Below are positions 13,321 to 23,700 of a stretch of 64,000 bases of DNA, piece after piece. Position 1 is the first letter of the stretch; each line of letters starts with the position of its first letter. Under the pieces are notes generated by a model. It ran no database searches. It saw only the letters and a list, made by a program, of their open reading frames with translations, and was not told the origin of the DNA. The DNA comes from Epiperipatus broadwayi. Its lineage: Eukaryota > Onychophora > Udeonychophora > Euonychophora > Peripatidae. The translations under genes and the position numbers were made by a program. The stretch is from NCBI GenBank assembly GCA_028023455.1, contig JAQFVV010006474.1, positions 452,501 through 516,500 of the forward strand. The letters are read 5' to 3'.

Positions 13321-13342
<22 letters not shown>
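13306..13342. repeat. (TA)n(GT)n compound microsatellite
   Basis: TA run followed directly by GT units. It sits at the boundary between the decayed LINE and an inverted PLE tail. Confidence 0.9.
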
Positions 13343-13626
13343 TAATTCTAATATTTTCACAGATAAAAGATTGTCATATTATTATTACTATTTGTGGGAT
13401 GTTCCGTGTAGTGAAAAAGCTAAATGCTGACATTTCAGTACAATATCAAGTACCTTTTTCAGAGCATCCTCTTTCTCAAATCATAAGAATGCGAGATTTA
13501 AAATCGTTTTTATCATTTTCTTTCTCCTCATATTTAAATTCCATTGGTTGAGAAGTTTTAAAATTTATTTTCTCTTCCAATAACTTCTTCCAAATGTTGT
13601 TAATCTTCTTTAATTCACACCTTTTG
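13343..13626 (-). pseudogene. Penelope-like element 2, 3' end fragment (inverted)
   Basis: Minus-strand sequence reads KRCELKKINNIWKKLL near 13570-13625, matching the C-terminal piece of the PLE at 44493-45740 (CELKNINNIWKKL) and the fragment at 33627-34110. It is followed by the shared 3' tail with a hammerhead-like segment at 13419-13475. (TA)n tracts bound it on both sides. Confidence 0.62.
13419..13475 (-). ncRNA. hammerhead-like motif in PLE2 tail
   Basis: On the minus strand: GCTCTGA box (CTGAAAA here), stem II GGTAC/GTACT with loop TTGATATT, GAAA, short stem III ATG/CAT, then TTTAGC whose AGC can pair with GCT before the box. G8 is lost in this copy. Equivalent segments lie at 34053, 45791 and 45958. 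Confidence 0.42.
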
Positions 13627-13627
13627 T

Positions 13628-13628
<1 letters not shown>

Positions 13629-13662
<34 letters not shown>

Positions 13663-13664
13663 GG
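13629..13664. repeat. (TA)n microsatellite
   Basis: TA run beside the PLE2 fragment, with a second short one at about 13681-13696. Confidence 0.92.
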
Positions 13665-14261
13665 TGCATTTTTGTTTATCATATATATATATATAACTTC
13701 CATTGATTTTGTTTTCCCAATTAGTACTTATAAAAATTAGTATTTTAAATACTCTTAATCGTTTTTAACAATCCTAACTCAATCACCATATTTTCAAGAC
13801 TTCTTCACAATCAATTGTCATCCATTGCCATTATGATAAGAAAAGAATGAACTCTATGGATTTGATAGGACATGATAATTTTTAGAATTATATGTTACCC
13901 TAAAATTTAAATTGACTATGATCAGTAAATGAATGAGTCCTTTTTGTAGTTTTCACATATCAATCATATTTTCGCATTCTTTTCAATTATTGTACTTCTC
14001 TCCTTAAATGTTTATTAAAATGTTTATTAACTTTCACGTTTATTTTATTGTCAAATCAAATAAAAAATGACATTTTTAAAGCTATTAATATACAATCCTT
14101 GTCATAGAACTAATTGGAATAATAGACCTACCTCATTTCTATAACACAATTCTTAACAGAATCCTATGATTTGATAGCATAAAAATTTGAAATTTTACAT
14201 TTGTAATCACAACAGCTATTGAAATTTAACATAAGTAGAATTTCCTCTCAACTATCATTTT

Positions 14262-14440
14262 ATTTTATAGAAATTTATGATTATTTCATTAATTTGCACC
14301 TACAATTTTATATAATAGTCTTTCAATCCACAAAAGTACTTTTGGCGAATTCTTTAACCCTCCTCAACTGCTGTTAAATTCAATAAACAAAACAGAAGCA
14401 AACATCATCAACTCAAATACCATGAAACCCAAATTTTAAT
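14262..14440 (-). repeat. PLE1 3' tail, inverted copy
   Basis: Inverted copy of the segment at about 14476-14620. Both match the 3' tail of PLE copy C (49331-49490), which has the same order: a tgatg...cttctgttttg block, an aaggaattaat...gtactt block, then attgaaaga...tatataata. No coding part is attached. Confidence 0.6.
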
Positions 14441-14475
14441 AATAAAATGAATATAATTAATAGACTAGGGATTTG

Positions 14476-14640
14476 GATTGATGATGCTTGCTTCTGTTTT
14501 GTTTTTTTGAATTTAATGGAAGTTGAGAAAGGTTAAAGAATTAATTGAAAGTACTTCTGCAAATTGAAAGACTCTATATAATAGTTAATTACCAGTATAT
14601 TTATTATTTTTATTGATTTTTATATATATATATATATGTT
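14476..14640 (+). repeat. PLE1 3' tail, direct copy
   Basis: Direct-orientation partner of the inverted tail to its left; together they form an imperfect palindrome with a gap of about 35 bp. As in copy C, the tail runs into a microsatellite. This resembles the inverted terminal repeats known from Penelope-like elements. Confidence 0.6.
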
Positions 14641-14665
14641 AAAACGGATGAACCCGCAAAATATG

Positions 14666-14668
<3 letters not shown>

Positions 14669-14720
<52 letters not shown>
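14669..14720. repeat. (TA)n microsatellite
   Basis: TA tract of about 25 units downstream of the PLE1 tail. Confidence 0.95.
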
Positions 14721-14721
<1 letters not shown>

Positions 14722-15180
14722 CATCCTCACTACAAAGATAACACAATCCCTAAGATGATAACTGTTGCATTCACATTTATTTACTTTTCTGCATCATTTC
14801 CCAAAATCCAGTTCCATAATTTATAGTTGTAACAATATTTAAAATTTTTAAGAAGAAATATTTGGTCTTTTATTACATTAATACTATCTAACCAGGAATA
14901 AGAACTTTCTTTCTCTGAACTTTATATCAATCTAGCATTGGAGCATTAACATGGATAAAATACTATGTTAACCAATTTTTAATATTATTAGGATACAATT
15001 AGGAATTTTAAGAATACAGGGCATCTATCTAGACCTTTCCCAAAACCCAACATTGCATATTTTCCTTTTGTTTGATAATATCCACTCTCAAAAAAAACTT
15101 AAAGTGATCTAACTGATTACTTTCTAAAAGTTTCATGAGTGAATCTAACCCCTTGACAATTTTACTTAATAATTGTTGTG

Positions 15181-15291
15181 GACTAGTCTTGCATTGGTGG
15201 TTGAGAGGTCAGCATGACTGCCGTGCACTAGCAGGCAGTTGCCCGGGTTGTGGGTTCACGTCCTGGCCGATGCTATGACACTTTTAAAAAA
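15181..15291 (+). mobile_element. short tRNA-derived SINE with perfect TSD
   Basis: A 111-bp GC-richer insertion flanked by the exact 10-bp duplication AATTGTTGTG (15171-15180 and 15292-15301). Inside are an A-box-like tggtggttgagagg and a B-box-like gggttcacgtcc, the internal RNA polymerase III promoter of tRNA genes, and a short A-rich end. The long variable-arm-like stretch between the boxes suggests a Leu/Ser-type tRNA ancestor, but I cannot assign it. There is no LINE-related tail, so the body is very short. This is a retroposed tRNA-like sequence and unlikely to be a functional tRNA. Confidence 0.8.
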
Positions 15292-15414
15292 AATTGTTGT
15301 GTACTATATTCATATCTTGTTTTTATATCAGGAGTAAAAGAATTATACAGTTATGCTAATATATTAAAAAATTAATTGACAAATAAAGCATAAACATGAT
15401 TTTTATGATGGCTT

Positions 15415-15840
15415 ATTTAATGTTTATCTTTTTATCAATTTTCTTTCGTTTTGTTTATTACTTAAAATAATTTATTTTTTCATTTTTTAAATTCTCTCAT
15501 TTGTTTTCTTTTTCCTTTTTTGACTTCACTTCTGATTCTATTTCCTTTCTATCTCTATTATTCTTTACTTTTCTTTCTTTCTTCTCTTTTTCTCTCTATT
15601 CCTCTTTTTGTCTAGTTTCTCTTACTTTCTCCTCCTCTTCCACTTCTTTCCTCTGCCCCTCTTTTTCTCATCCACTTTTTTTCTCCCATTACCTTTTTTT
15701 CTTCATATTTCTGTTCATTATTTCTTCTCATTTTTTTTTATTTTTCCTTTTTCTATTCTTCTTTCTCACTCCCCCCCCTTCCCTTCTCTTTCTTCTCTTT
15801 TTCTGTCTTTTCTTCTTTTTAAATATTCTAAAACTTATAT
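15415..15840 (+). repeat. polypyrimidine tract
   Basis: About 400 bp in which the plus strand is almost entirely T and C. The two overlapping open frames here (Phe/Ser/Leu only) are composition artefacts. Confidence 0.9.
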
Positions 15841-15907
15841 ATTTATTGTGTTAAGGTAATATATTTTTTTAACAATCGTTTCTTATTATTATTAATCTTT
15901 TCTTTTA

Positions 15908-15910
15908 TTA

Positions 15911-15941
<31 letters not shown>

Positions 15942-15942
15942 A
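15908..15942. repeat. (TTA)n microsatellite
   Basis: Trinucleotide repeat of about 11 units following the polypyrimidine tract. Confidence 0.9.
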
Positions 15943-16880
15943 GAAATGACAAAATATATATTATAATAAATTTTATGACTTTTGAAAATACTGTAATTAA
16001 ATAAAATAAATAAACGGTAAAAGTAATTTTAAACCAATTAATTAAAATGGTATTTTATTTTCACTTAAAAGCTTTTATAAACAATTCTTTAACGAAGTTA
16101 ATTTATTCTCTATCTCATTCTATGTCATATAACAAATATAATTTTTAGAGCCTAAAAGGCATTTGTTTTTTAAATTATTATTTTTTCCAAAATAAATAGA
16201 ATAGTTTAAGTCATTAAAATTAGATAATTTGCTTAATACTTATTTTAAAAAGATTATGAAAAGTAGTTGAATGTGCGTATATTGAAGTTAAATAATAAAT
16301 GTTCTTTTGTTCATTCACCCATAGTTCAAAATTATAATGTAAAATGTTTTACTTAATTAGATTTAAAGTAAGACAAAAATGTTCTATAGATTGTCATTTT
16401 ATAACTAAAGTAATATTCATTCAATATTGTTTGAAAAATGGGTATATTCATAATTTTTAAAACTAAAAAGTGCTGGAGAAATCGATTTTCTTCTCTTTTA
16501 AAACACCAACTTATATATATATAATAAAGACGTTTGAATTATACAAATCAAACGTGTTTAAGACACATTGATGATCAAAGAAAAATTTTACCTAAATTAT
16601 ATTCACATTTATTTAAATGTTTGCTATTTTTGACAAAAATAAAACTTCTTTCGTCTATTCCAGCATATTTCATTTTACTATGTTTTTTATTTCCTGATCA
16701 TGGAAAAAAATAATTTTCTTTTTTACCAGGATCCTCCTAGTGTAATATTTATCTATAACGAAAATTTTGGTTTTAATTAAAAATTATATTACATACGTAC
16801 ACAGATGTATTAAAGTTAGTTTTCTCATTACGAATAACGTAAATAACATTACGGTAATTATATATTTATAAATTTTAATA
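15943..16880. other. AT-rich region, nothing recognised
   Basis: No supported gene or bounded repeat. Confidence 0.45.
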
Positions 16881-16889
16881 GCGATATTA

Positions 16890-17210
16890 TATAGCTAAGG
16901 CTATTAATATGTGGTGTAACTGAAAATTATTAGAGAGCTGGATTTGAAGACATATAGATGTCTGAAATTTTCAGATTTTCTACTTAACAGTTAAGTATTA
17001 GATAAATGCTGAGTTTGAATTCGTATTAGATTTAATGTCTGAATATCCTAATGCCTCATTGGGTTTGGGGATAGGTATAATTATAAATAGAGATTTTAAA
17101 TGCTTTCTTTTGCAACATTTATCGGAAAAACTTGTTCAGCGCACTCATTAAATTTGTAATACAAGCGTATCAAGTTAAGTCACGTGATGTATGATTTTAT
17201 TTTCTTACTA
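16890..17210 (+). mobile_element. hammerhead repeat family H, second copy
   Basis: Matches the repeat at 8120-8670 in opposite orientation over most of its length: the ctggatttgaagacatatag block, the ttaagtattagataaa block, and the end with tatcaagttaagtcacgtga. The hammerhead core is deleted here; only the flanks tgaatatcctaatgcctca and tttggggatagg remain near 17040-17075. Confidence 0.55.
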
Positions 17211-17395
17211 TTTAAAATAATTTACCAATTTTCCAAAAACATATTTAATATCTAGCATATAAGCTATATATATATACTTGTACAAACAATGTAATATATA
17301 GGGTATTTTGAGCTCAGACTTTCACACGACCCTCAACTCTCCACACTATCTCATACCACTGATACCCTTGACCACCTATATGTCTAAAAGATAAA

Positions 17396-17452
17396 TAATC
17401 ACCAATATATGTATTTCATGCTGAACCAGCACTCGTCAGTTGGTCTAGATTA
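17396..17452 (-). ncRNA. hammerhead ribozyme, family G (complete)
   Basis: Best hammerhead of the window. On the minus strand: upper stem I TAATC/GATTA, lower stem I ACCAA/TTGGT, exact core box CTGACGA, a 5-bp stem II GTGCT/AGCAT with loop GGTTC (closing G-U), GAAA, stem III closed by AT/AT around ACAT, and cleavage nucleotide A17. Every conserved core position is present, so self-cleavage is plausible. Confidence 0.82.
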
Positions 17453-17465
17453 TCATCTCTACATA

Positions 17466-17762
17466 TATATATATATATATATCCACAGATGGCGTCCTAC
17501 CAAAAACACCTATCAAGCGTATTTTCGTTTACATAAACGTCAGAGTAGTTAGTATTCACTATCTCTAACTATAATTCCACTTTCAGATCATGATTTCAAG
17601 CTATTTGCTATCGTCAGTGAAAGACAGGAATAAAGAAACTAGATCTAAATACAAACTCTGAGCGTTTATGAAACAATTTCTATTCAGCTTGCAAGCGTGA
17701 ATTTTTTAGACACGTAACGTCTTCAAACTCAGCATAGCAAACCAGATAGCTATATGGGTCTG
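17466..17762 (-). mobile_element. hammerhead repeat family I, inserted in family G
   Basis: This segment interrupts family G relative to the copy near 39095, where the flanking sequences are joined. It has its own hammerhead at 17574-17631. Its right part (agacacgtaacgtcttcaa ... gctatatgggtctga) shares a conserved block with family H at 8342-8405 and, in part, with family F at about 54717. No clear TSD, probably because the left boundary lies in a TA run. Confidence 0.58.
17574..17631 (-). ncRNA. hammerhead ribozyme, family I (complete)
   Basis: On the minus strand: upper stem I ATTCC/GGAAT, internal loop, lower stem I CTTTCA/TGAAAG (6 bp), exact core box CTGACGA, stem II AGC/GCT with loop AAATA flanked by a U-U pair, GAAA, a 3-bp stem III (ATC/GAT) and cleavage nucleotide C17. 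All conserved core bases are present. Confidence 0.8.
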
Positions 17763-17995
17763 ATACAATAAGTGCTCAGATTTATATTGAGATAGCCAAT
17801 CTTCATACTTTAATGGACAGGCTTCAATCCATTCCACTCTCCAACTCTTCAGCTGTCCATCCTATTGAAAATCTGATGATGGAATGCTCAAAGCCCATAC
17901 TGATGGTGACATTCTCATCATATCCATGTTGACCATAAGTCACTCTGACCACTCATGTACAGGATATAATCCATTTAAGTACACATACGAGGGCA

Positions 17996-18680
17996 AAAAC
18001 ATCGCTAATAAAATTACTATTTTGATAAAATAATAAGGAATAGTATTGTTTATACATAATTATAAGAAATTCACTTATATAATTTTAAAAATTGTGCTAT
18101 ACTATTCTGGAATCAAAATAAAATCTATTTTGCTTCCCTTTCCCCTATTTCTCTTTTTCTCTCTCTGACAATAGTAATGTTTTTTTTTAATTAGCATAAA
18201 ATTTGCTTTACATTGAAATTCTGTAATTTTAATACTTGAACTAATGAGATAATGACACAAAATGATTCTGGAAATAAATGTGTCTACATTACCGAAGTTT
18301 TGAATTGACTCCAAGCATGTTGAACTTCATATTTTAAAGTGGAAACAAATGTCAGTAAAAGATTTTCATTTTTTTATTTTTTATTTTATAAAATAAAACC
18401 ATATTATTACTTTTTTATTAATGTTAAAAAGTTTATTATAATATTCACATAAATCTTCTGGACTTTCATACAGAAAAAGTAGTCTACATGATTTAAACTT
18501 AGCTTTTATTAATGCTAAGCATGCTTTCGGTATTGAACATATCATAGTCATGGCAAAATCAATTCTTTAGAGTTCCCATCTATCATGTACACTTGATGAT
18601 TATTTTAATATTTAAAAACATTTAAATTTATGTTATTTAATGTTTAAAAATATTTAAATTTTTTCAAAGATCCCAGTTCC
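17996..18680. other. AT-rich region, nothing recognised
   Basis: No supported gene. The open frame on the minus strand at 18102-18314 has no recognisable motif. Confidence 0.45.
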
Positions 18681-18689
18681 TTGAGAGGG

Positions 18690-19480
18690 GTGTGCTTTTA
18701 TCTTTTCTGTTTATTGAGTATCATTTTTTTTCTATTGCCAAAGCCTCTTTAATTAATCTTTTGTTTTTTGTCTTCCATCTGAATGCATACAATTCCAGCT
18801 CTAGACAAATGAAATGTATGGACAGAATTTTGTTCATGGTCCATAAATATTGAGAAATATTTGCTACCATTATGTGTTGTATTGTATAGGTATTTATGCT
18901 GGGCTAGTTTCATTGAGAGATTCTAGATTCCCCATAATATGCAAACTTACACATAGCTTCCTCAGTGGCTGCCAGCTTGGTTGCATTTGATTTTGTGGAT
19001 GATTTGATGAACTGACTCTGTGGGCAGTTTGTCTTTTAAATTGTTAAGAGTTTATTTAGTGACAGTGAAGTTCAAAAGCTTATATAATATTTTTCAGAAA
19101 ATATTCTTTTTAATTTCTCAGAGACTTTCAGAACATATGACAGGCTTATCTATTTTTTAGTTTCTATAAGTTGAGGCTGTGGTTTTTTTTAATTTATTGT
19201 AAAATTTATTGAGCTTATTAAGAATTTTCTGACATATGCATGTGTATTATTTTTCCTATCCATGTCAAGTTTACACAACTTTAAAATTCTTGTATTAAAA
19301 ACTTGGAAGTCTGGTGGTGTATTTGTGTGACATAAAAAATATATGTATATAGTGTATCAAATCTATTTATCATACCTAAAACTGTTCAATGTTCAAACCC
19401 TCATTGACAACTGCAAGTTTAATGAGCATGGCCTTCATTTGTTTTGTTCCTCTGTGAAGGGTTGTTGGAAAAAGACTTTT
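18690..19480 (-). pseudogene. Penelope-like element 4, GIY-YIG region remnant
   Basis: Minus-strand frames around 19000-19170 read SLSYVLKVSEKLKRIFSEK, then SLNKLL, then KDKLPTESVHQIIHKIKCNQAG. This is the order seen in Neptune-like PLEs before and into the GIY-YIG domain (KDK-x-P ... VVYKI-x-C). Further left, pieces such as HNGSKYFSIFMDHEQNS could be the domain's His region. Stops and frameshifts are numerous. It differs from PLE1 and PLE2 in sequence. Confidence 0.5.
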
Positions 19481-19691
19481 ATCATAAAATAGACTATTTA
19501 TTAAAAATGTTCTTTTACCTTTCTTTAAATTTTTTAAACATATATATAATTACAATATATGAAAATTACACATACATTTTGCAATTAATAGATTTATAAC
19601 TTTGGAATTATAAAATGTGAGTTGTACTTTAAATGTATTTCAGTGAATGTTATTAAATATTCTTATCTCTAACTTTCTCAACACTATTGTT

Positions 19692-20089
19692 AGTATTCAG
19701 TCATTTATAGTTAAAATCTGCAGCGCATGTGCAACAGCTTTATGCTGTTTAAATATTACAGTTTATAAACATCACGCTATATAAAATAATTGATTTATTT
19801 ACATACATTTATTTTCAAATAAAAATGACGTATCATAAATTATAGCAAATTTCACCAGCATCATTCATTCAAGCATATAAAAGTAATTTAAAGTGATTAT
19901 TTAATATCTTCACACTTTCACTTTCAAACACTTAAGATTTTCCCATACAAAAGCGTTTGAGTTCGAAAAGGTAGATGGCCACTCTATCTTTTCCAAAGAC
20001 TTTATCATGTGTTTGAAGTGTTAGTATTCAGTCATTTATAGTTAAAATCTGCAAAGCGCATGTGCAACAGCTTTATACTGTTTAAATAT
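19692..20089. mobile_element. 398-bp element with direct-repeat ends and 12-bp TSD
   Basis: Flanked by an exact duplication AACACTATTGTT (19680-19691 and 20090-20101). Its ends are direct repeats of about 66 bp (19692-19757 and 20023-20089) that differ at few positions. Each contains a hairpin AACAGC/GCTGTT with loop TTTAT. The interior has a longer imperfect hairpin around 19970-19995 (AAAGGTAGA/TCTATCTTT). There is no open frame and no hammerhead core that I can find. The layout resembles a mini-LTR or a 1.2-unit insertion of a circular template. Family unknown. Confidence 0.65.
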
Positions 20090-20544
20090 AACACTATTGT
20101 TGTTGGTTTTTTTTTTTATTTAGTATTTGTTTTCTTTCACTTTGAAAACAATGGATTGAAGTTTCATTGTATTTTAAATAATTATTGTCTATATGTTATT
20201 AGTGGGGTTTTTTTAAATTGCTAAGCTTATTTTTAAATACCAATGCAATAAATACCATTTGATTATTTCAGCATATATCATTACAAATAAGTGCACTTTT
20301 ATCTTGACTGCTACCCTAGTGCCAACCATTGTAAGCTTGAATAATCAGCGGTTGTACAGTTACTGACTTGCCATCAGATTTTGTATAACTATATAAACAG
20401 ATTAATTTAGATTCAGAGTGTTAGAAAATTTTTAATTTTTAGGTTATCAGGTTGATAGCAAATATATATTAAAGAAATGTTTTTATTTAAAACCACTAAA
20501 ACATGAGATGATCACCATTTTTAATGCTTACCCATGCTGTTAAA

Positions 20545-20765
20545 TCAATAACAAACTCTCCACAAATAGGGCCATCTAGTGAAAGCCTTAGCAATCAATG
20601 TATACAAAGAAGGTTGCATAAAATCCCTATCTAGTTTTTACTCATCCAATATCCCCAGATTAGTTTCTAGATTGTTGCTTTCATCAGTGCAGAGCCTTGG
20701 ATCTGAGAGTCTGTACCTAGATCTTAGTATCTAATGCAAACCTCCATTCACCAACTTTTATCTAC
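20545..20765 (-). mobile_element. hammerhead repeat family F, copy b
   Basis: Minus-strand copy of the family F repeat, diverged, without clear ends. It includes the hammerhead and the following tagatct...gatctaa block shared with 54409-55656. Confidence 0.6.
20644..20702 (-). ncRNA. hammerhead ribozyme motif, family F copy b
   Basis: Exact core box CTGATGA, GAAAC, ATC cleavage triplet and upper stem I ATCCA/TGGAT are kept. Lower stem I has one mismatch and stem II is weak. Confidence 0.62.
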
Positions 20766-20769
20766 TTGA

Positions 20770-23700
20770 TTAACTATGTTTCAAAGCATACTTTATTGAT
20801 TAAAAAACAATGATTACATAGGTAAGATTGGGCTTACACAGTAAGCATAAGTCTGTTCCTGTGTCTAAACAGTTCTGTTGGACATAAATTTGTTCACAGA
20901 TATATAGGAGAGAAAAAACGTTCTCTTGAGTTCTTTATGTTGTGTTTTTGCTACTCTTAAGGCATCAAAAGTTGCCTGAATTCAGCTTGTCTAATTTTTT
21001 TATATATATACATTATGTTGATGGACCCCATCATGTGTAATAATGGTATACTTTTGGTTTTAATAATGGGTACTTTAGTATTATTCAATCGATGATGTAT
21101 TACACTTACCAATTTTCCTTCCGGTAAACATTGTCGATGATAACTTGACAACATTGTCATGGAAACCAAATCACTGCTGTGATTAATCCATCAGAGAGTC
21201 AATTTTTGGATTTTTTTGACCTGTGAGATTTAAAAATCAGAGAGAGGTTTGACAAATTTTGTTATCTGTCTTTTGTGAATTTGCTATTCATGGCTTTGTG
21301 TCATATTGTGATTTTGCTATTTATGGCTTCCTAATAATTATTTCACAAATATTGTTTAAAAATAATTATGAATCTTAATAAACTTTGCAAGAAATGTTTT
21401 TAATTACTAAAAATGTTCTCAAAATAACCAATGACTCTCTAATAAAAGAAAAAGTCAGCCAATGAGAGGAAGGTTCTTTTGCTCTACCACTATTTAATTC
21501 CAATGGTCTCTTGATTTTTTTTATTAAAAAACTTCATAGTTAGTTTATAATTTTTTTTTATCTCAATAGATTGCTTTGCAAATGCAATTTAAAAAAAGTA
21601 TCGTAATAGCATTTTTTCTAAATTCTTCTGACGAAATGTCTCTATACTGATGAATAACACTTTGGCAACTAACATTATTGAAGTAAATATTAGAATCTTT
21701 TAAAGTCCTTTCTTCCTTGCATTTATAAAGTGCATCTTTGTCTCATTAATTGATATTTACACTTTAGCAGTGAGCTATGATAATTTTCTTCAAGTTTCAC
21801 TCATGTACATCATACACCACATATAATCGTTCATGTTTACCTGATATACTATGATTACAATAGAATTTTTGGTGAACTTCAATTATACAATATTCATCCA
21901 CACACACACATAAGAAAAACACTTTTTATGTGTATAATATGGTTATATAAATTAAGACTATACTACATTGAATTTTTTTTTAAAAATAACAATGTAATTG
22001 TTATTAATAATAAAGCAAGGGAACACATTTATATAGTGTAATGATGTGTATATATATATACATTGTGTAAGTGTGTAAGTTACATGATTTTTTTAAATAA
22101 AATAAAAAAATAAAATTATAATTAATTGCTTGGGGAAAAAAACGTTAAAATAAAAAGTACAAATATTGTAAAATAAGTTAAAATATTAATTATAACTTAT
22201 CTTTCTTTCTTTTTTTTTTTTGTGTGTGTATTATATTTTTATGTAATTCTTTCAAAAGTACTTTTGATTAAAAACACTTTTAATTAAAGTATATAATTAA
22301 TTGAAACAATTTGTATATGATTAATCAGGTTCTGGAGATTAAGATTTCAGACTGATTAAATAAACAATAAAGAACTAATTTCATGTAATTAAAATGGAAA
22401 AATAAGGGAATAAAAAATGTACTTCTCAATGCTTTGACATATATATTGTGCCATTACAATTTGGTCACTAGCCAAATTTATAGTAATGTGCATGTAAGAA
22501 AGTGTAAAACAAAATCATCATCACATTTTTATATAACCATAAAAGAAGCTGTAGGGCATCCAAGTTCAAACCCTACCATATCCAGTTTTAAAAGCTTTAG
22601 ATAGAAAGAGTGGGACAACAATTATATGCTTTACTTGTTTGTGTGTTAATAAATCTCAAAAAGAGCAGTACACACATTTAATATTTAAAATTTTAATTTT
22701 TCTTTACAAAGCAAAGTTATAACGCATACATATAGGCAATGTATGTGTAAACTATTTAATTGTTTTATATTTCAAATATGCAACATTTTAACTTTCTTTA
22801 AAACTAACCTATGCTTGATCAATTTTAATGTCTTATTCTATACTTCTATTTTGCTTTTCTTTAATTATAATTGGGATTTAAAAGTTACAGATTTAATTAA
22901 ATAATAGGGTTATAATTACTAAGCTAGCAATTATATTATTTAATGTTAGTTTATGAATGATTTGAAAGAATGAAGGATGTGTGTACATTACATACAGAAA
23001 TTTACATTTACTAAATATTGAAAGAAAAGGAAGGATTAAATCTGTCAAATTATTTTTTTTTGTACAATTTTATGTTGAAAGAGGAAATCGGTTTAATCAG
23101 ATATTTATCTTTGTAGCAATTTTTTTGTAAATGATTGTTTTTCACTTTGGGAGCTTATAATGGGTGAGAGCTCTAATTTTGAAATTGTCTTATCTTAAGA
23201 TCTAAAGAAGGAAGCTCAAAGATTGGAAATGTTACCTAAATGTAAAAAAAAGAAAGGAAATAAGGATTAAGTCTATTTTTTTTAAAACAAAAGTGTCTGG
23301 AAAAAGGATTAAACTTTTCAGTTGAAAAATAATTTAGTTGAAAATAAATTAGAGATCTAATTAAAACAAATTTGTCCAAAAATAGCAAGTAATGCTATCT
23401 CTGATTGGTTAAGTTAGCTAAAAATTGGATATAAAAAGCTGTCTGGAATTATTATTTTTTTGTGATTATGATTCGGTTTATTATTCTATTAAATTGAATG
23501 TTGAAAATATAAGAAATGGCTGGCTAGAAAAATTATATGTATGTCCCATCTTTTCCGGACCATCTGGGGAAGCTGAACATCACATAGGAAAGAAAAGATG
23601 TTGTGTCTAAAATAATATTCTACACCTTTCAACTGACCAGAGAAATAAGATGTTTTTAATAGAAGGAAGAAAGCATTCACCTGCATTCAAAGAAGATGAA

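Larger units (their letters stand above)
17283..17995 (-). mobile_element. hammerhead repeat family G, split by family I
   Basis: Collinear with the right half of the palindromic insertion at 38923-39641. The outer parts (17283-17465 and 17763-17995) belong to family G. About 290 bp in between is a different repeat (family I). A complete hammerhead lies on the minus strand at 17396-17452. No coding potential. Confidence 0.62.

Noticed and set aside
15501-15859. Overlapping Phe/Ser/Leu-rich open frames of 117 and 83 codons
   Set aside because: Composition artefact of the polypyrimidine tract; no hydrophobic domain structure beyond this.
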